NCBI GenBank assembly: GCA_965221785.1
Contig: CBDCSR010000003.1
Location: 1,860,001-1,924,000, forward strand
Source of the DNA: BD2-11 sp965221785
GTDB taxonomy: Bacteria > Gemmatimonadota > Gemmatimonadetes > Longimicrobiales > Gaopeijiaceae
Direction: 5' to 3'
Length of the DNA stretch: 64,000 nucleotides
Part shown: positions 28,930-36,597 of the stretch, in pieces
Layout of the letters: each line of letters begins with the position of its first letter
Numbering within the stretch: position 1 is the first letter of the stretch
Notes under the pieces: generated by a model
What the model was told of the DNA's origin: nothing
The model's input: only the letters and a program-made list of their open reading frames with translations
The model's database searches: none
Translations under genes and position numbers: made by a program

Positions 28930-30180
28930 TCACCGCAGGACCCGCAGCCGCACCACGTACTGCACGTCCAGATCATCTCGATGAACGCCGTATAGGTAAT
29001 CCCCTCTGGCCAGGAATGGAGCAAAGTTCCCGGGAGGCGTCACGGTCCCGAGGTAGCGTCCTTCGTGGCTGAAGACGTCATACTCCGGCGCGGCGATGGC
29101 GTGGAGCCCGAAGCCGGCCATTTCGTCCGGCTCAAACGAGGAGACCTGAAGCGCCTGCTGCACCCAGAGCGTTCCGTGGGGGCCGCCGAACAGCGTTGCA
29201 AATGCCGGAAAATGAGTTCCGAACTCCATGGTGCGGATCATGTGTTCCTGGTCCGCGGGAAGGGGGCTCCGCCCGTAGACGCCGCGGATGCGCTCGCGCA
29301 GCGCCTGCCGGTCGGAGTCGCGCAACGGCTTCCGCGTGAAGACCTTCGTCACGACGCGTTGCAGCCGCCCACTCTGGTCCCGGATTTCAAACCGGTAGGC
29401 CGAGAGCCGCCCGCTGGCCAGTCGTCCATCTTCGAGCAGCGCCCATCGTGGCTCCGGCGAGAACGCGACCATGCGCGGCATGCCGTCCCGGTAGGAAAGC
29501 GATCCACTGCTCTCCGTTTTCAGCAGCGTATCGATGACCTCGCCGCCGCTGTTGCGGAGCAGCACCAGGTTCGGGGGCGTTGTTCCGTTGGGCGATGAGG
29601 GATGTGGCCTGACTTCTTCCAGCAGAAGCCCATCCCGGGCATTCCAGTCCACGGGGATTCCGCTCGCCAGGTCCATCGGGGCCTGTCCGGCCGGCGAGCC
29701 GTCCGACAGGAACCGCTGCACCCGTCCGTTGCGGACATCCGGCACCATGATCGTGTCGCCCGGCCCCATCAGGACGGCCGATGGCGAGGCGAGTTCGCCT
29801 GGACCGCTGCCCGGTTGGCCGAAGGCGATGACGAAGCCCCCACCGGCGTCGAAGATCCGGATTTCGCGGTCTATCGCGTCAAGAACAAGGATCCGGCCCG
29901 CCTCGTCCACCGCCAGGCCGCCGACAGACCCGAACTCCCGCATCGGATCTCCGTTCACCACGCCGATGCGCAGGTCTTCTTCGAGCGTCCACGCCGTCTC
30001 CGGCGTCCAGATTCCGCTCTCGGGGTTCGAGACGATCGTTATGCCGGCGCTGTCGTACACCGTGCCCGCCCACTGGCCGGTCTCGGTCGAATCCGGGACG
30101 CACGCAACTGCAGCCGCCAGCATGACCGCGAGAGCCGCGACGAGCCTCCCGCTCCCGTGATGTGCTGTGGTCCATTCCAT
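28930..30180 (-). CDS. Lipoprotein six-bladed beta-propeller protein
   Basis: About 416 residues from ATG at 30180; the frame is open to 30405 but only this start gives a signal peptide (SGRLVAALAVMLAAAVAC, lipobox Cys near residue 27). Propeller repeats include GRILVLDAIDREIRIFDAGG and GQPGSGPGELASPSAVLMG. It is a paralogue of the protein encoded just downstream and of the one at 21511. No ligand or partner can be named. Confidence 0.75.
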   Translation of the reverse strand: MEWTTAHHGSGRLVAALAVMLAAAVACVPDSTETGQWAGTVYDSAGITIVSNPESGIWTPETAWTLEEDLRIGVVNGDPMREFGSVGGLAVDEAGRILVLDAIDREIRIFDAGGGFVIAFGQPGSGPGELASPSAVLMGPGDTIMVPDVRNGRVQRFLSDGSPAGQAPMDLASGIPVDWNARDGLLLEEVRPHPSSPNGTTPPNLVLLRNSGGEVIDTLLKTESSGSLSYRDGMPRMVAFSPEPRWALLEDGRLASGRLSAYRFEIRDQSGRLQRVVTKVFTRKPLRDSDRQALRERIRGVYGRSPLPADQEHMIRTMEFGTHFPAFATLFGGPHGTLWVQQALQVSSFEPDEMAGFGLHAIAAPEYDVFSHEGRYLGTVTPPGNFAPFLARGDYLYGVHRDDLDVQYVVRLRVLR

Positions 30181-30419
30181 GGACTTCGTTTCCGTCCTGC
30201 CCAGCGAACACGGCTGCGGTCCGCCATCGCTGGTCGATCGCCGGCGCAGGCAACGATGGGTGCACGCGTCCCGCATGTGCAAGTCGTGGAGGATGTTCAC
30301 CCCTTCATGCCGGAGCTTCGCCGGCTCGCGGTCGCCAATGCCTTTTGCGCTTTGCGACACGCTATCTTCTCTGCGATCGGCCAAGACCAATTTGACACGC
30401 TTCATCGAAGGAGGCGGCA

Positions 30420-31427
30420 GTGCCGGACCGTCCGCTCCAGGATCGTGTGGCCGTCGTCGCCGGCGCCACGCGCGGCGCCGGACGCGGCATCGCGCGCATG
30501 CTGGGGGCCGCGGGCGCCACTGTCTACTGCACCGGACGCAGCGTGCGTGGCCATCCTGCGACCCCGGGGCGCCCGGAAACCCTGGAGGAGACCGCGGAGC
30601 TGGTCACGGCCGAGGGAGGCCGGGGCATTGCCGTCCGCACTGACCACACCATCGAGTCGGAGGTCGAGCGGCTCTTCGCCCGCGTGCGCGTGGAGGCGGG
30701 GCGGCTCGACGTGCTGGTCAACGACATCTGGGGCGGCGACGCGCTGACCGAGTGGGGCACGCCCTTCTGGGAGCTCTCCATTGCCAGGGGCAAGGAGTTG
30801 CTCGAGCGCGCCGTCCACACCCACATCATCACCAGCCGCCACGGCGTGCCGCTGATGGTCGAACGCAACGCCGGGCTCATCGTCGAAGTAACGGACGGCG
30901 ACACCTTCGGCTACCGCGGCAACCTCCTCTACGACCTCGCGAAGAACGCGGTGATCCGGCTCGCCTACGCCATGGCCGGCGACCTCCACGCGTACAACGT
31001 GACGGCGCTGGCGGTCACCCCCGGCTTCCTGCGCTCGGAGGCGGTGCTCGACCACTTCGGGGTCACCGAGTCCAACTGGCGCGAGGCCATCGAGAAGGAC
31101 GAGTACTTTGCAGAGTCCGAGACACCGTGCTTCGTCGGCCGCGCGATCGCGGCGCTCGCCGCCGATCCCGACGTCGCCCGGAAGAGCGGCGAGCTCCACT
31201 CAAGCTGGACGCTGGCGAGGGAGTACGGGTTCACCGACATCGATGGGCGCAGGCCGGACTGGGGCAGCTTCTTCCTGCGCAAGGTGCAGGGAATCGTCGA
31301 ACGGGACACCCCGCCGGACGAGATGGACCTGTTCGTCGTGCGGAGCCGGCTCCACCAGGCGGAACTCGATCCGTCCGCGGCCGGGGAGACCGAGCGCCTC
31401 CGTGCCTGGCTCAAGCGGCACGAGTAA
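30420..31427 (+). CDS. Short-chain dehydrogenase/reductase
   Basis: 335 residues from GTG with GGAGG upstream. Rossmann fold with GATRGAGRGIARMLG for the nicotinamide nucleotide, NDIWGGD in the place of NNAG and the catalytic YxxxK in LLYDLAKNAV. It is longer than a minimal SDR by a C-terminal region of about 80 residues (from WTLAREYGFTDIDG), typical of a poorly studied SDR subfamily. Substrate unknown. It stands alone between genes on the other strand. Confidence 0.88.
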   Translation: MPDRPLQDRVAVVAGATRGAGRGIARMLGAAGATVYCTGRSVRGHPATPGRPETLEETAELVTAEGGRGIAVRTDHTIESEVERLFARVRVEAGRLDVLVNDIWGGDALTEWGTPFWELSIARGKELLERAVHTHIITSRHGVPLMVERNAGLIVEVTDGDTFGYRGNLLYDLAKNAVIRLAYAMAGDLHAYNVTALAVTPGFLRSEAVLDHFGVTESNWREAIEKDEYFAESETPCFVGRAIAALAADPDVARKSGELHSSWTLAREYGFTDIDGRRPDWGSFFLRKVQGIVERDTPPDEMDLFVVRSRLHQAELDPSAAGETERLRAWLKRHE

Positions 31428-31433
31428 GCCCGA

Positions 31434-32693
31434 TCAGGCCTCCTTCACCCACCTCACCAGCTCGCCAAGGGTGGGCCGCTTCCCCTGCATGAGAATCCCG
31501 ACGCGATAGATCCTGCCCGCCACCCACGACGTGCCCACCACGGCCCCGGCCATGAAGACGAGCGACAGCCCCGTCATCCACCAGGGCACCGCTCCCTGCA
31601 ATGCGCGCGGGAACATCATGATGGGGCTGAAGAATGGAAAGAGCGCTACCCAGTCCATCCACGGCAACGAGCCTCCCCCGAGGGTGGCCGACTGCAGGAT
31701 CAACGGGATGATGAGGAGCATGATCACCGGGAACTGGGCGTGGCCGGCCTCCTCCTCGGTGGCGCACATGGCCCCGACCGCGGCGAACAGCGACGCATAG
31801 AGGAAGTAGCCGAGAAGGAAGAAGACGGTGAGGAGCACCAGGGCGCCGGGCCCCGGCAGGACCTGCGTGAAGAGCGCAAGGTCCGCGGTCGGTATCCGGA
31901 CCGCGATAATCGGTGCCGCGACGAGAACCAGAATGCCGGCGCATGCCGCCCAGATGCCCATCTGGGTCAGTCCCATCGATCCCACGCCGAGCACCTTGCC
32001 CAGCAGCAGCCGCCACGGCGTAACCGACGAGATCACGACCTCCACCACCCGGTTCCTCTTCTCGTCGAGGACGGACCGGAGCACGAAGGCGCCGTAGAGC
32101 AGCATCGCCATGTACAGGAAGAAGGCGCCTCCGAAGCCGAAGGCCATCCCCGACACCCGGGCCGCCTCGGCCTCCGCCTGGTCCTCCACTTCGACGACCG
32201 ACTCGAACTCCAGCCGCCCGCCTTCGATGAGCGACCGCAGGCCTTCCCCGGTACTGATCGTGGCCAGGTAGTTGTCGAGGGCGACATCGTTCACCGCGGA
32301 CTCGAAGAGGGCCACGCGCGTGTTGCCGGGCGAGTCCTTGCCGTGGTAGGCGAACACCCCCTCCGAGAGCGTGAGGTCGTCGAGCACGAGGTAGGCTTCC
32401 AGTTCATCGTCGATGACCTGACGCTCCAGCTCTTCCAGGCTGACCTCCGGGCCCATCACCTCGACATCGTAGCCCAGTCCGTCGAGCCGCTCGGCCACCT
32501 CATCGCCGATGCTTCCCGTGAAGTCCACCAGGGCCAGCTCCCGGTCGGAGTCCGCGGCCCGCACGGCAATGAAGATGTTGAGCCCCATGATCCCGATCAT
32601 GAAGAGCGGAAGGGCGATCGTGCCGATGATGAATCCCTTCGTCCTGACCCGCTCCAGGTACTCCCGCCGCAGCACTACCCAGACCTGCCTCAC
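31434..32693 (-). CDS. ABC-2 type exporter permease (NatB-like)
   Basis: About 419 residues from GTG at 32693, overlapping the ATPase stop (GTGA). One N-terminal helix (FIIGTIALPLFMIGIMGLNIFIAV) is followed by a large extracytoplasmic domain and then five or six helices in the C-terminal half (for example LALFTQVLPGPGALVLLTVF and PVIMLLIIPLILQSATLGGG). FVLRSVLDEKRNRVVEVVIS is the NatB/ABC-2 signature. It should form the membrane part of an exporter with the ATPase upstream; the substrate, sodium or a drug in relatives, is unknown. Confidence 0.9.
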   Translation of the reverse strand: MRQVWVVLRREYLERVRTKGFIIGTIALPLFMIGIMGLNIFIAVRAADSDRELALVDFTGSIGDEVAERLDGLGYDVEVMGPEVSLEELERQVIDDELEAYLVLDDLTLSEGVFAYHGKDSPGNTRVALFESAVNDVALDNYLATISTGEGLRSLIEGGRLEFESVVEVEDQAEAEAARVSGMAFGFGGAFFLYMAMLLYGAFVLRSVLDEKRNRVVEVVISSVTPWRLLLGKVLGVGSMGLTQMGIWAACAGILVLVAAPIIAVRIPTADLALFTQVLPGPGALVLLTVFFLLGYFLYASLFAAVGAMCATEEEAGHAQFPVIMLLIIPLILQSATLGGGSLPWMDWVALFPFFSPIMMFPRALQGAVPWWMTGLSLVFMAGAVVGTSWVAGRIYRVGILMQGKRPTLGELVRWVKEA

Positions 32694-33628
32694 CGCGCGC
32701 CTCCATTCGGCCGCATCGCCGGTTCGGCCGATTCCTCCCCTGCGTGGCGCACGAAGATCTCGTGCAGGCGGGGCTCCAGCACTTCGAAGCGGCGCAGGTT
32801 CACCCCTTCGCGCAGGGCCGCGCCGAGCAGCTCGTGGTAGGAGATCCGGCTCGGCGGAATGTGCCAGGCGCCGTCCACTTTCTCGGCATCGACGACGCCT
32901 GCCCGGTGGAGCCAGTCGGGGTCGCCTTCGAACTCCGCGGCCATCGCGCCCGTCCGCTCCCGCCGCTTGAGCTCCCTGAGGTCGCCGTCGAGCACCTTGC
33001 GGGACCTGGAGATCATGCAGACGCGCTCGCACAGCCGCTCCGCCTGTTCCATGAGGTGGGTGGAGAAGAGGATGGTCTTGCCGCGTTCCCTCTCCTCGCG
33101 GACGATCGACTCCAGCACGTCCTGGTTGATCGGGTCAAGCCCGCTGAAAGGCTCGTCGAGGATGAGGAGGTCCGGGTCGTGAAGGATGGTCCCGATGAAC
33201 TGAACCTTTTGCTGCATCCCCTTCGAGAGGTCCTGCACCTTCCTGGCCGCCCAGTCCTCGAGACCGAGCCGATCCAGCCATTGCGCCGCCCGCCGCTGCG
33301 CATCGCGCCGCGCCAGACCCCGGAGTTCACCGAGGAAGACGAGCTGCTCGATCACCTTCATCTTCGGATAGACGCCCCGTTCCTCGGGGAGATACCCCAC
33401 CCGGCTCCTGCGCTTCATGTCGGGTGAGCCGCCGAGCAGTTCGACCGAGCCCTCGTCCGGCAGCAGGATGGCCATGATCATGCGGATCGTCGTCGTCTTG
33501 CCCGAACCGTTCGGGCCCAGCAATCCGAGGATCGTGCCCCTGGGGATGTCGAGGTCGAAGTCGGAAACTGCGGTGTGCGCCCCGAACGACTTGGTGACGC
33601 CCGACAGCCGGACCGCTGTTTCGTTCAC
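32690..33628 (-). CDS. ABC exporter ATP-binding protein (NatA-like)
   Basis: About 312 residues from GTG at 33628; the longer frame to 33772 lacks homology. Walker A GPNGSGKTT, signature LSKGMQQKVQF, Walker B DLLILDEPFSGLDP and the switch His in FSTHLMEQA are present. A C-terminal domain of about 80 residues follows, as in NatA-type proteins. It powers the permease encoded downstream with a four-base overlap. This is the last clearly chromosomal gene before the accessory region. Confidence 0.92.
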   Translation of the reverse strand: MNETAVRLSGVTKSFGAHTAVSDFDLDIPRGTILGLLGPNGSGKTTTIRMIMAILLPDEGSVELLGGSPDMKRRSRVGYLPEERGVYPKMKVIEQLVFLGELRGLARRDAQRRAAQWLDRLGLEDWAARKVQDLSKGMQQKVQFIGTILHDPDLLILDEPFSGLDPINQDVLESIVREERERGKTILFSTHLMEQAERLCERVCMISRSRKVLDGDLRELKRRERTGAMAAEFEGDPDWLHRAGVVDAEKVDGAWHIPPSRISYHELLGAALREGVNLRRFEVLEPRLHEIFVRHAGEESAEPAMRPNGGAR

Positions 33629-33922
33629 GTATCGGCTCTCTGCTGAGGGGTTTGAGGTGGTTCGACAGCCCTTGGCAGGTACTATTGTCGAGCGGGAATG
33701 TTCAGAACAGGACCGACAGCCATGTACACCACCTGCATGTTGGAGTTGATCCATTACTCTAACACATTGCAATACAACGGAATAGCTGTACGGTCATACC
33801 TCACGTTATCACTATTCCTATCACTTGGCGCTCCGGCGGCTCGCACGGCGTCAGCACGGGACACGGCTGGATCTCGTGGGACGAGCACACCCCAGAATGT
33901 AGGAATGCTGGGACGGCTAACG

Positions 33923-34165
33923 TCACCCGCTCGCGGTCGCGTAGAATGCTCGGTTGGCATCGTCGAACCGGCTGTAACGCTCCTTCATGCGGCTACCGAG
34001 AGCCATCGATCCGACCGTCAGTAGGGCCCCCTGGTGCATCTCGCTGGTCCGCGCATCACGGAGATGGATGGACGGCTCGTTCGTGTAGACGCCGATCACC
34101 TGGTACCCCTCTCCAGACGGCGACGGGCGGATGTATCCGCGATGAAGACCGACGACGATCGCATT
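33923..34165 (-). pseudogene. C-terminal gene remnant, unknown family
   Basis: An 80-residue open stretch with stops at both ends and no usable start. The translation looks protein-like (LHRGYIRPSPSGEGYQVIGV, then SMALGSRMKERYSRFDDANR and a stop), unlike a chance frame in this GC-rich DNA. It is read as the decayed tail of a lost gene at the edge of the island. I cannot name the family. Confidence 0.35.
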
Positions 34166-34193
34166 CTACGGATCGGACTAGCTTTCCGCTTGA

Positions 34194-34334
34194 GATCTCA
34201 AGCGGCGCGAGGACCGGCTGGCGGCGATCTGGGAGGCGGAGGCGCGCCTGCAGGCCGACAAAGGGCGAGTGATGGGCACGCGGGGCCCGCAGACCAGGAG
34301 AAGGGCGCAACCCGCTGGTAGGCAAGCAGCGTAG
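34194..34334 (+). pseudogene. Transposase fragment, IS1182-like
   Basis: A short frame reading LKRREDRLAAIWEAEARLQA followed by a basic tail and a stop. It resembles the charged helical linker found in the middle of IS1182-type transposases. No catalytic domain or terminal repeats remain. It marks old IS activity next to the island. Confidence 0.35.
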
Positions 34335-34529
34335 GGAGTGTCTCGATGCTCATCGTCGCAGAGGTCGCCCGGACAACGGTGGTCACAGGTTCTCCAAACG
34401 CGAGACAGGCTCATCATCAATCCATCACCGCCTCTTTGCAGCCCAGTCCACCGGGACCGGACCAGCAACCGCGCGGAGCGCCGAACCGTCCAGATTGGCC
34501 GTGACGACCCATGGACATGGTAGCGGGTC

Positions 34530-35345
34530 CTATACGCGATCCGCTTCGGCTTCGACCCAGACAAGAGAAAGCACTTGGGACTGGCGCGGAATCGCCAGCG
34601 TGCTCTCAAAGAGTTCGACGGGCTGGTCTTGCTGGATCTCGAGCCACGTATAGGGATCGAGAGGTTCAGCCTCTTCGTTTGCCTCTTCCCCGTTGAAGAC
34701 GGCCTTTGCGTGGCTCTCTGCCGGCACCGCATCGCCCCGCCACGGAATCCGGTAAACGAAGTTCTTGGATTTGGCTACCCACTCGATAACTCCGTCGCGA
34801 GCGCAAACCAGACTGCAAGCCGAGCGCGTGACCTCCACATACCGCAGTGCGGCTGCGGTACGGGAGACATCGTACATGTCACGCTCCGCCAGCTCGCCGA
34901 TCTCCCGGAAGGCGGGGTCTCGGCCCCGGGCGTCCCGGGAGAATAGATGCCGAGGCATGAGAAGCTCCGTCGCGAAGTCGTTGGCCTCCCGCTCAAGGAT
35001 CCCCCCACCGTGCGCACCAGCCGTCATATCGGCGTCGCCGCACCACCCGGTCGCACGATCCTTGTGGGTTGGAATGTGGTAGTGACCCAGTTCGTGGGCG
35101 ATCGAAAACCGTCGGCGGCCGTGGTTTTGACCGGGTGCGAGCATGATGCCGGCGGGCAAGTCGGGGGCCGGCCTAACGAGGCAAGCCGTGTAGCCGGGTT
35201 CTCGGACCTCGGATTCAACGACCTCGATGCCGTCTTCGGCGAGGATTCCATCCAGATCGCAAGCCCTGGCCCCGTCCGACAATCCACGTGCCCGCCGGAA
35301 AAGCTGGGCGATGCGCCGGCCGTTCCGACTTGGTCGGATGGGCAT
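34530..35345 (-). CDS. ImmA/IrrE-family metallopeptidase
   Basis: 271 residues. The zinc protease motif HELGHYHIP (HExxH) near residue 85 and the third ligand region EREANDFATELLMP define the ImmA/IrrE family, whose members cut or release XRE-type repressors when a signal, often DNA damage, appears. The extra C-terminal 100 residues are unassigned and may sense. It starts three bases after the stop of the XRE gene, so the pair is one operon, and this operon is divergent from the first ubiquitin-like cassette. Confidence 0.88.
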   Translation of the reverse strand: MPIRPSRNGRRIAQLFRRARGLSDGARACDLDGILAEDGIEVVESEVREPGYTACLVRPAPDLPAGIMLAPGQNHGRRRFSIAHELGHYHIPTHKDRATGWCGDADMTAGAHGGGILEREANDFATELLMPRHLFSRDARGRDPAFREIGELAERDMYDVSRTAAALRYVEVTRSACSLVCARDGVIEWVAKSKNFVYRIPWRGDAVPAESHAKAVFNGEEANEEAEPLDPYTWLEIQQDQPVELFESTLAIPRQSQVLSLVWVEAEADRV

Positions 35346-35348
35346 GGG

Positions 35349-35672
35349 TCACCCTGGCTTGGTGTGTTTCTGACTGAGGTACTCCGCGAAGTTACGGATT
35401 TCCTCCTTCGCCTCGTCCGGCAGACTTCTGTACTGGCGGAAGTGAACCTGCTCAACTGGCGATAGCTCATCGACATCTCTTCCGAGGAGGTGCCCGGGGC
35501 TCACGCCTAGAGCCCGAGCCAGCCTTCTCAGCATCTGGAACGACGGCTCACGTTCACCGCGCTCCATCTGCGAAATCGCGGATTGGGAGGTGTTCAGAGC
35601 GCGGGCAAGCCTGCTCTGAGTCAGTCCCGCGTCGGTCCGGATCTCCTGCAGGCGCCTGCCGAAATCGCTCAT
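35349..35672 (-). CDS. XRE-family repressor
   Basis: 107 residues from ATG at 35672. The first 65 residues are a Cro/CI-type helix-turn-helix (RLQEIRTDAGLTQSRLARAL, then NTSQSAISQMERGEREPS). The remaining tail (LPDEAKEEIRNFAEYLSQK) is charged and helical. Together with the downstream ImmA protease it forms a repressor/anti-repressor pair. Its position 190 bases from the ubiquitin-like gene, on the opposite strand, makes it the likely regulator of cassette 1. Confidence 0.9.
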   Translation of the reverse strand: MSDFGRRLQEIRTDAGLTQSRLARALNTSQSAISQMERGEREPSFQMLRRLARALGVSPGHLLGRDVDELSPVEQVHFRQYRSLPDEAKEEIRNFAEYLSQKHTKPG

Positions 35673-35711
35673 GGGCCTGAGTCGCTGTGGAGGAGGGGGG
35701 TTGGCATCGTC

Positions 35712-35739
35712 TTGACCTGCATCGCTACCACGATATATT
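35712..35739 (+). promoter_or_regulatory. Promoter of ubiquitin-like cassette 1
   Basis: TTGACC (35712-35717) and TATATT (35734-35739) are 16 bases apart, a good sigma70-type match in the divergent gap. It implies a start near 35746 and a leader of about 115 bases before 35861. A CGCGG/CCGCG inverted pair downstream of it is a possible XRE site. Confidence 0.5.
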
Positions 35740-35860
35740 ACTCCTAGTGTTTCCAACCTATCGCGGGCTGGTCCGCGGTAGCAAGTCGCCGAGCACCATG
35801 AGGGCGTCGCGGCACGCGGCCGAATCCCGCATGGGCTCACCGAACATGGAGTGTCGTTTC

Positions 35861-36250
35861 ATGACTACGAAGCCTGACCCGAAGCCCGAAGAGAAGCCTG
35901 ACCCGAAGCCCGAAGAGAAGCCTGACCCGAAGCCCGAAGAGAAGCCTGACCCGAAGCCCGAAGAGAAGCCTGACCCGAAGCCCGAAGAGAAGCCTGACCC
36001 GAAGCCCGAAGAGAAGCCTGACCCGAAGCCCGTGACATTCAAGATCGACGGCGTGGAGTACACGACGGACGATCGACACCAAAAGGTGGCGGACCTCCTT
36101 CGCCTGGCCGGTGTCGATCCCAAGGATCACGACCTCGGCCTAGTCGGTCCTCAAGGAACCGTGAGGAAGCTGCCCGATGACGTTGACGTGCTCATCAAGC
36201 CTGACGCGCGCTTCGTCACCATCTACAACGGCACCACGCCGGTCGTCTGA
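35861..36250 (+). CDS. Ubiquitin-like (beta-grasp) protein with Pro-rich repeat arm, cassette 1
   Basis: About 129 residues from ATG at 35861, GGAG nine bases ahead. Residues 5-57 are an eight-residue repeat (PDPKPEEK) copied six times plus a part. Residues 57-129 look like a beta-grasp domain of the bacterial multi-ubiquitin type: VTFKIDGVEYTT, VADLLRLAGVDP, then KLPDDVDVLIKPDARFVTIY. The end is NGTTPVV and has no diglycine. The cassette-2 homologue shares ID, LLxLAGxDP, KxxARFV-like and TPV spacing but has no repeats. The gene sits two bases ahead of an E2-like gene and then a JAB/E1 fusion, which is what identifies it as the conjugated or signalling modifier. Function is inferred. Confidence 0.8.
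   Translation: MTTKPDPKPEEKPDPKPEEKPDPKPEEKPDPKPEEKPDPKPEEKPDPKPEEKPDPKPVTFKIDGVEYTTDDRHQKVADLLRLAGVDPKDHDLGLVGPQGTVRKLPDDVDVLIKPDARFVTIYNGTTPVV
35873..36031 (+). repeat. 24-bp coding tandem repeat, 6.6 copies
   Basis: Six exact copies of a 24-base unit (CCTGACCCGAAG then CCCGAAGAGAAG) followed by 15 bases of a seventh. Exact identity between the units suggests recent expansion or active copy-number change. It encodes PDPKPEEK, a Pro/Lys/Glu spacer likely to be extended and disordered. Confidence 0.95.
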
Positions 36251-36252
36251 CG

Positions 36253-36597
36253 ATGGCTGGGCTGAAGGGTTTCATGGCAGGGCTGGCGGAGCTCGGCCTC
36301 AGACCGAAGCAGCGGGGTTCGCTCGTCGTGGTGGAACTGGATATCGCCATCACCGAACGCCCTGATCTGAGCGTAGTGGGCGCCGATCCTCCGGACGATT
36401 TTCCGAACATCCCGCCTCACTGGCTGCACCTCCGAAAGGAGCTAGCGTTGCCGGAAGGCGCGGGAAAATCGTCGGATCTCGGAGACGGCTGGCGAAGGTG
36501 GAGCCGGCCGCACCCGAGTTGGAAGGGTGGTGACAACGCAGCTCAGGAATGGCTCGCCCATGCACGTTCGCTTTTTCTCGCGGCAACGTTGGTGTGA
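36253..36597 (+). CDS. E2-like (UBC-fold) protein without cysteine, cassette 1
   Basis: 114 residues. Compared with its cassette-2 partner it has the E2-type order: early strands (SLVVVELDIAI), a proline turn FPNIPPHWLHL like the YPxxPP of E2 enzymes, then a W-rich motif WRRWSRPHPSW and a last helix (AAQEWLAHARSLFLAA). There is no cysteine anywhere in the protein, so the classic thioester cannot form. I place it with the prokaryotic E2-like families found next to Ubl-E1-JAB genes. It may act as a scaffold, a His-based enzyme or a non-covalent adaptor. ATG follows the Ubl stop by two bases. Confidence 0.68.
   Translation: MAGLKGFMAGLAELGLRPKQRGSLVVVELDIAITERPDLSVVGADPPDDFPNIPPHWLHLRKELALPEGAGKSSDLGDGWRRWSRPHPSWKGGDNAAQEWLAHARSLFLAATLV

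Larger units (their letters stand above)
33629..34529. other. Gene-poor junction between chromosome and island
   Basis: About 900 bases without an intact gene. The first 200 bases are locally A/T-rich (around 33740-33810) and could hold the exporter promoter on the minus strand. The rest contains short remnants of older genes, two of which are listed separately. No tRNA gene or clear attachment repeat was recognised here. Confidence 0.5.

Noticed and set aside
33629..34529. tRNA gene as island insertion site
   Set aside because: No cloverleaf or conserved tRNA box sequence could be found on either strand.
35873..36031. CRISPR array or intergenic satellite
   Set aside because: The repeats are contiguous without spacers, a multiple of three and in frame with the ubiquitin-like protein.
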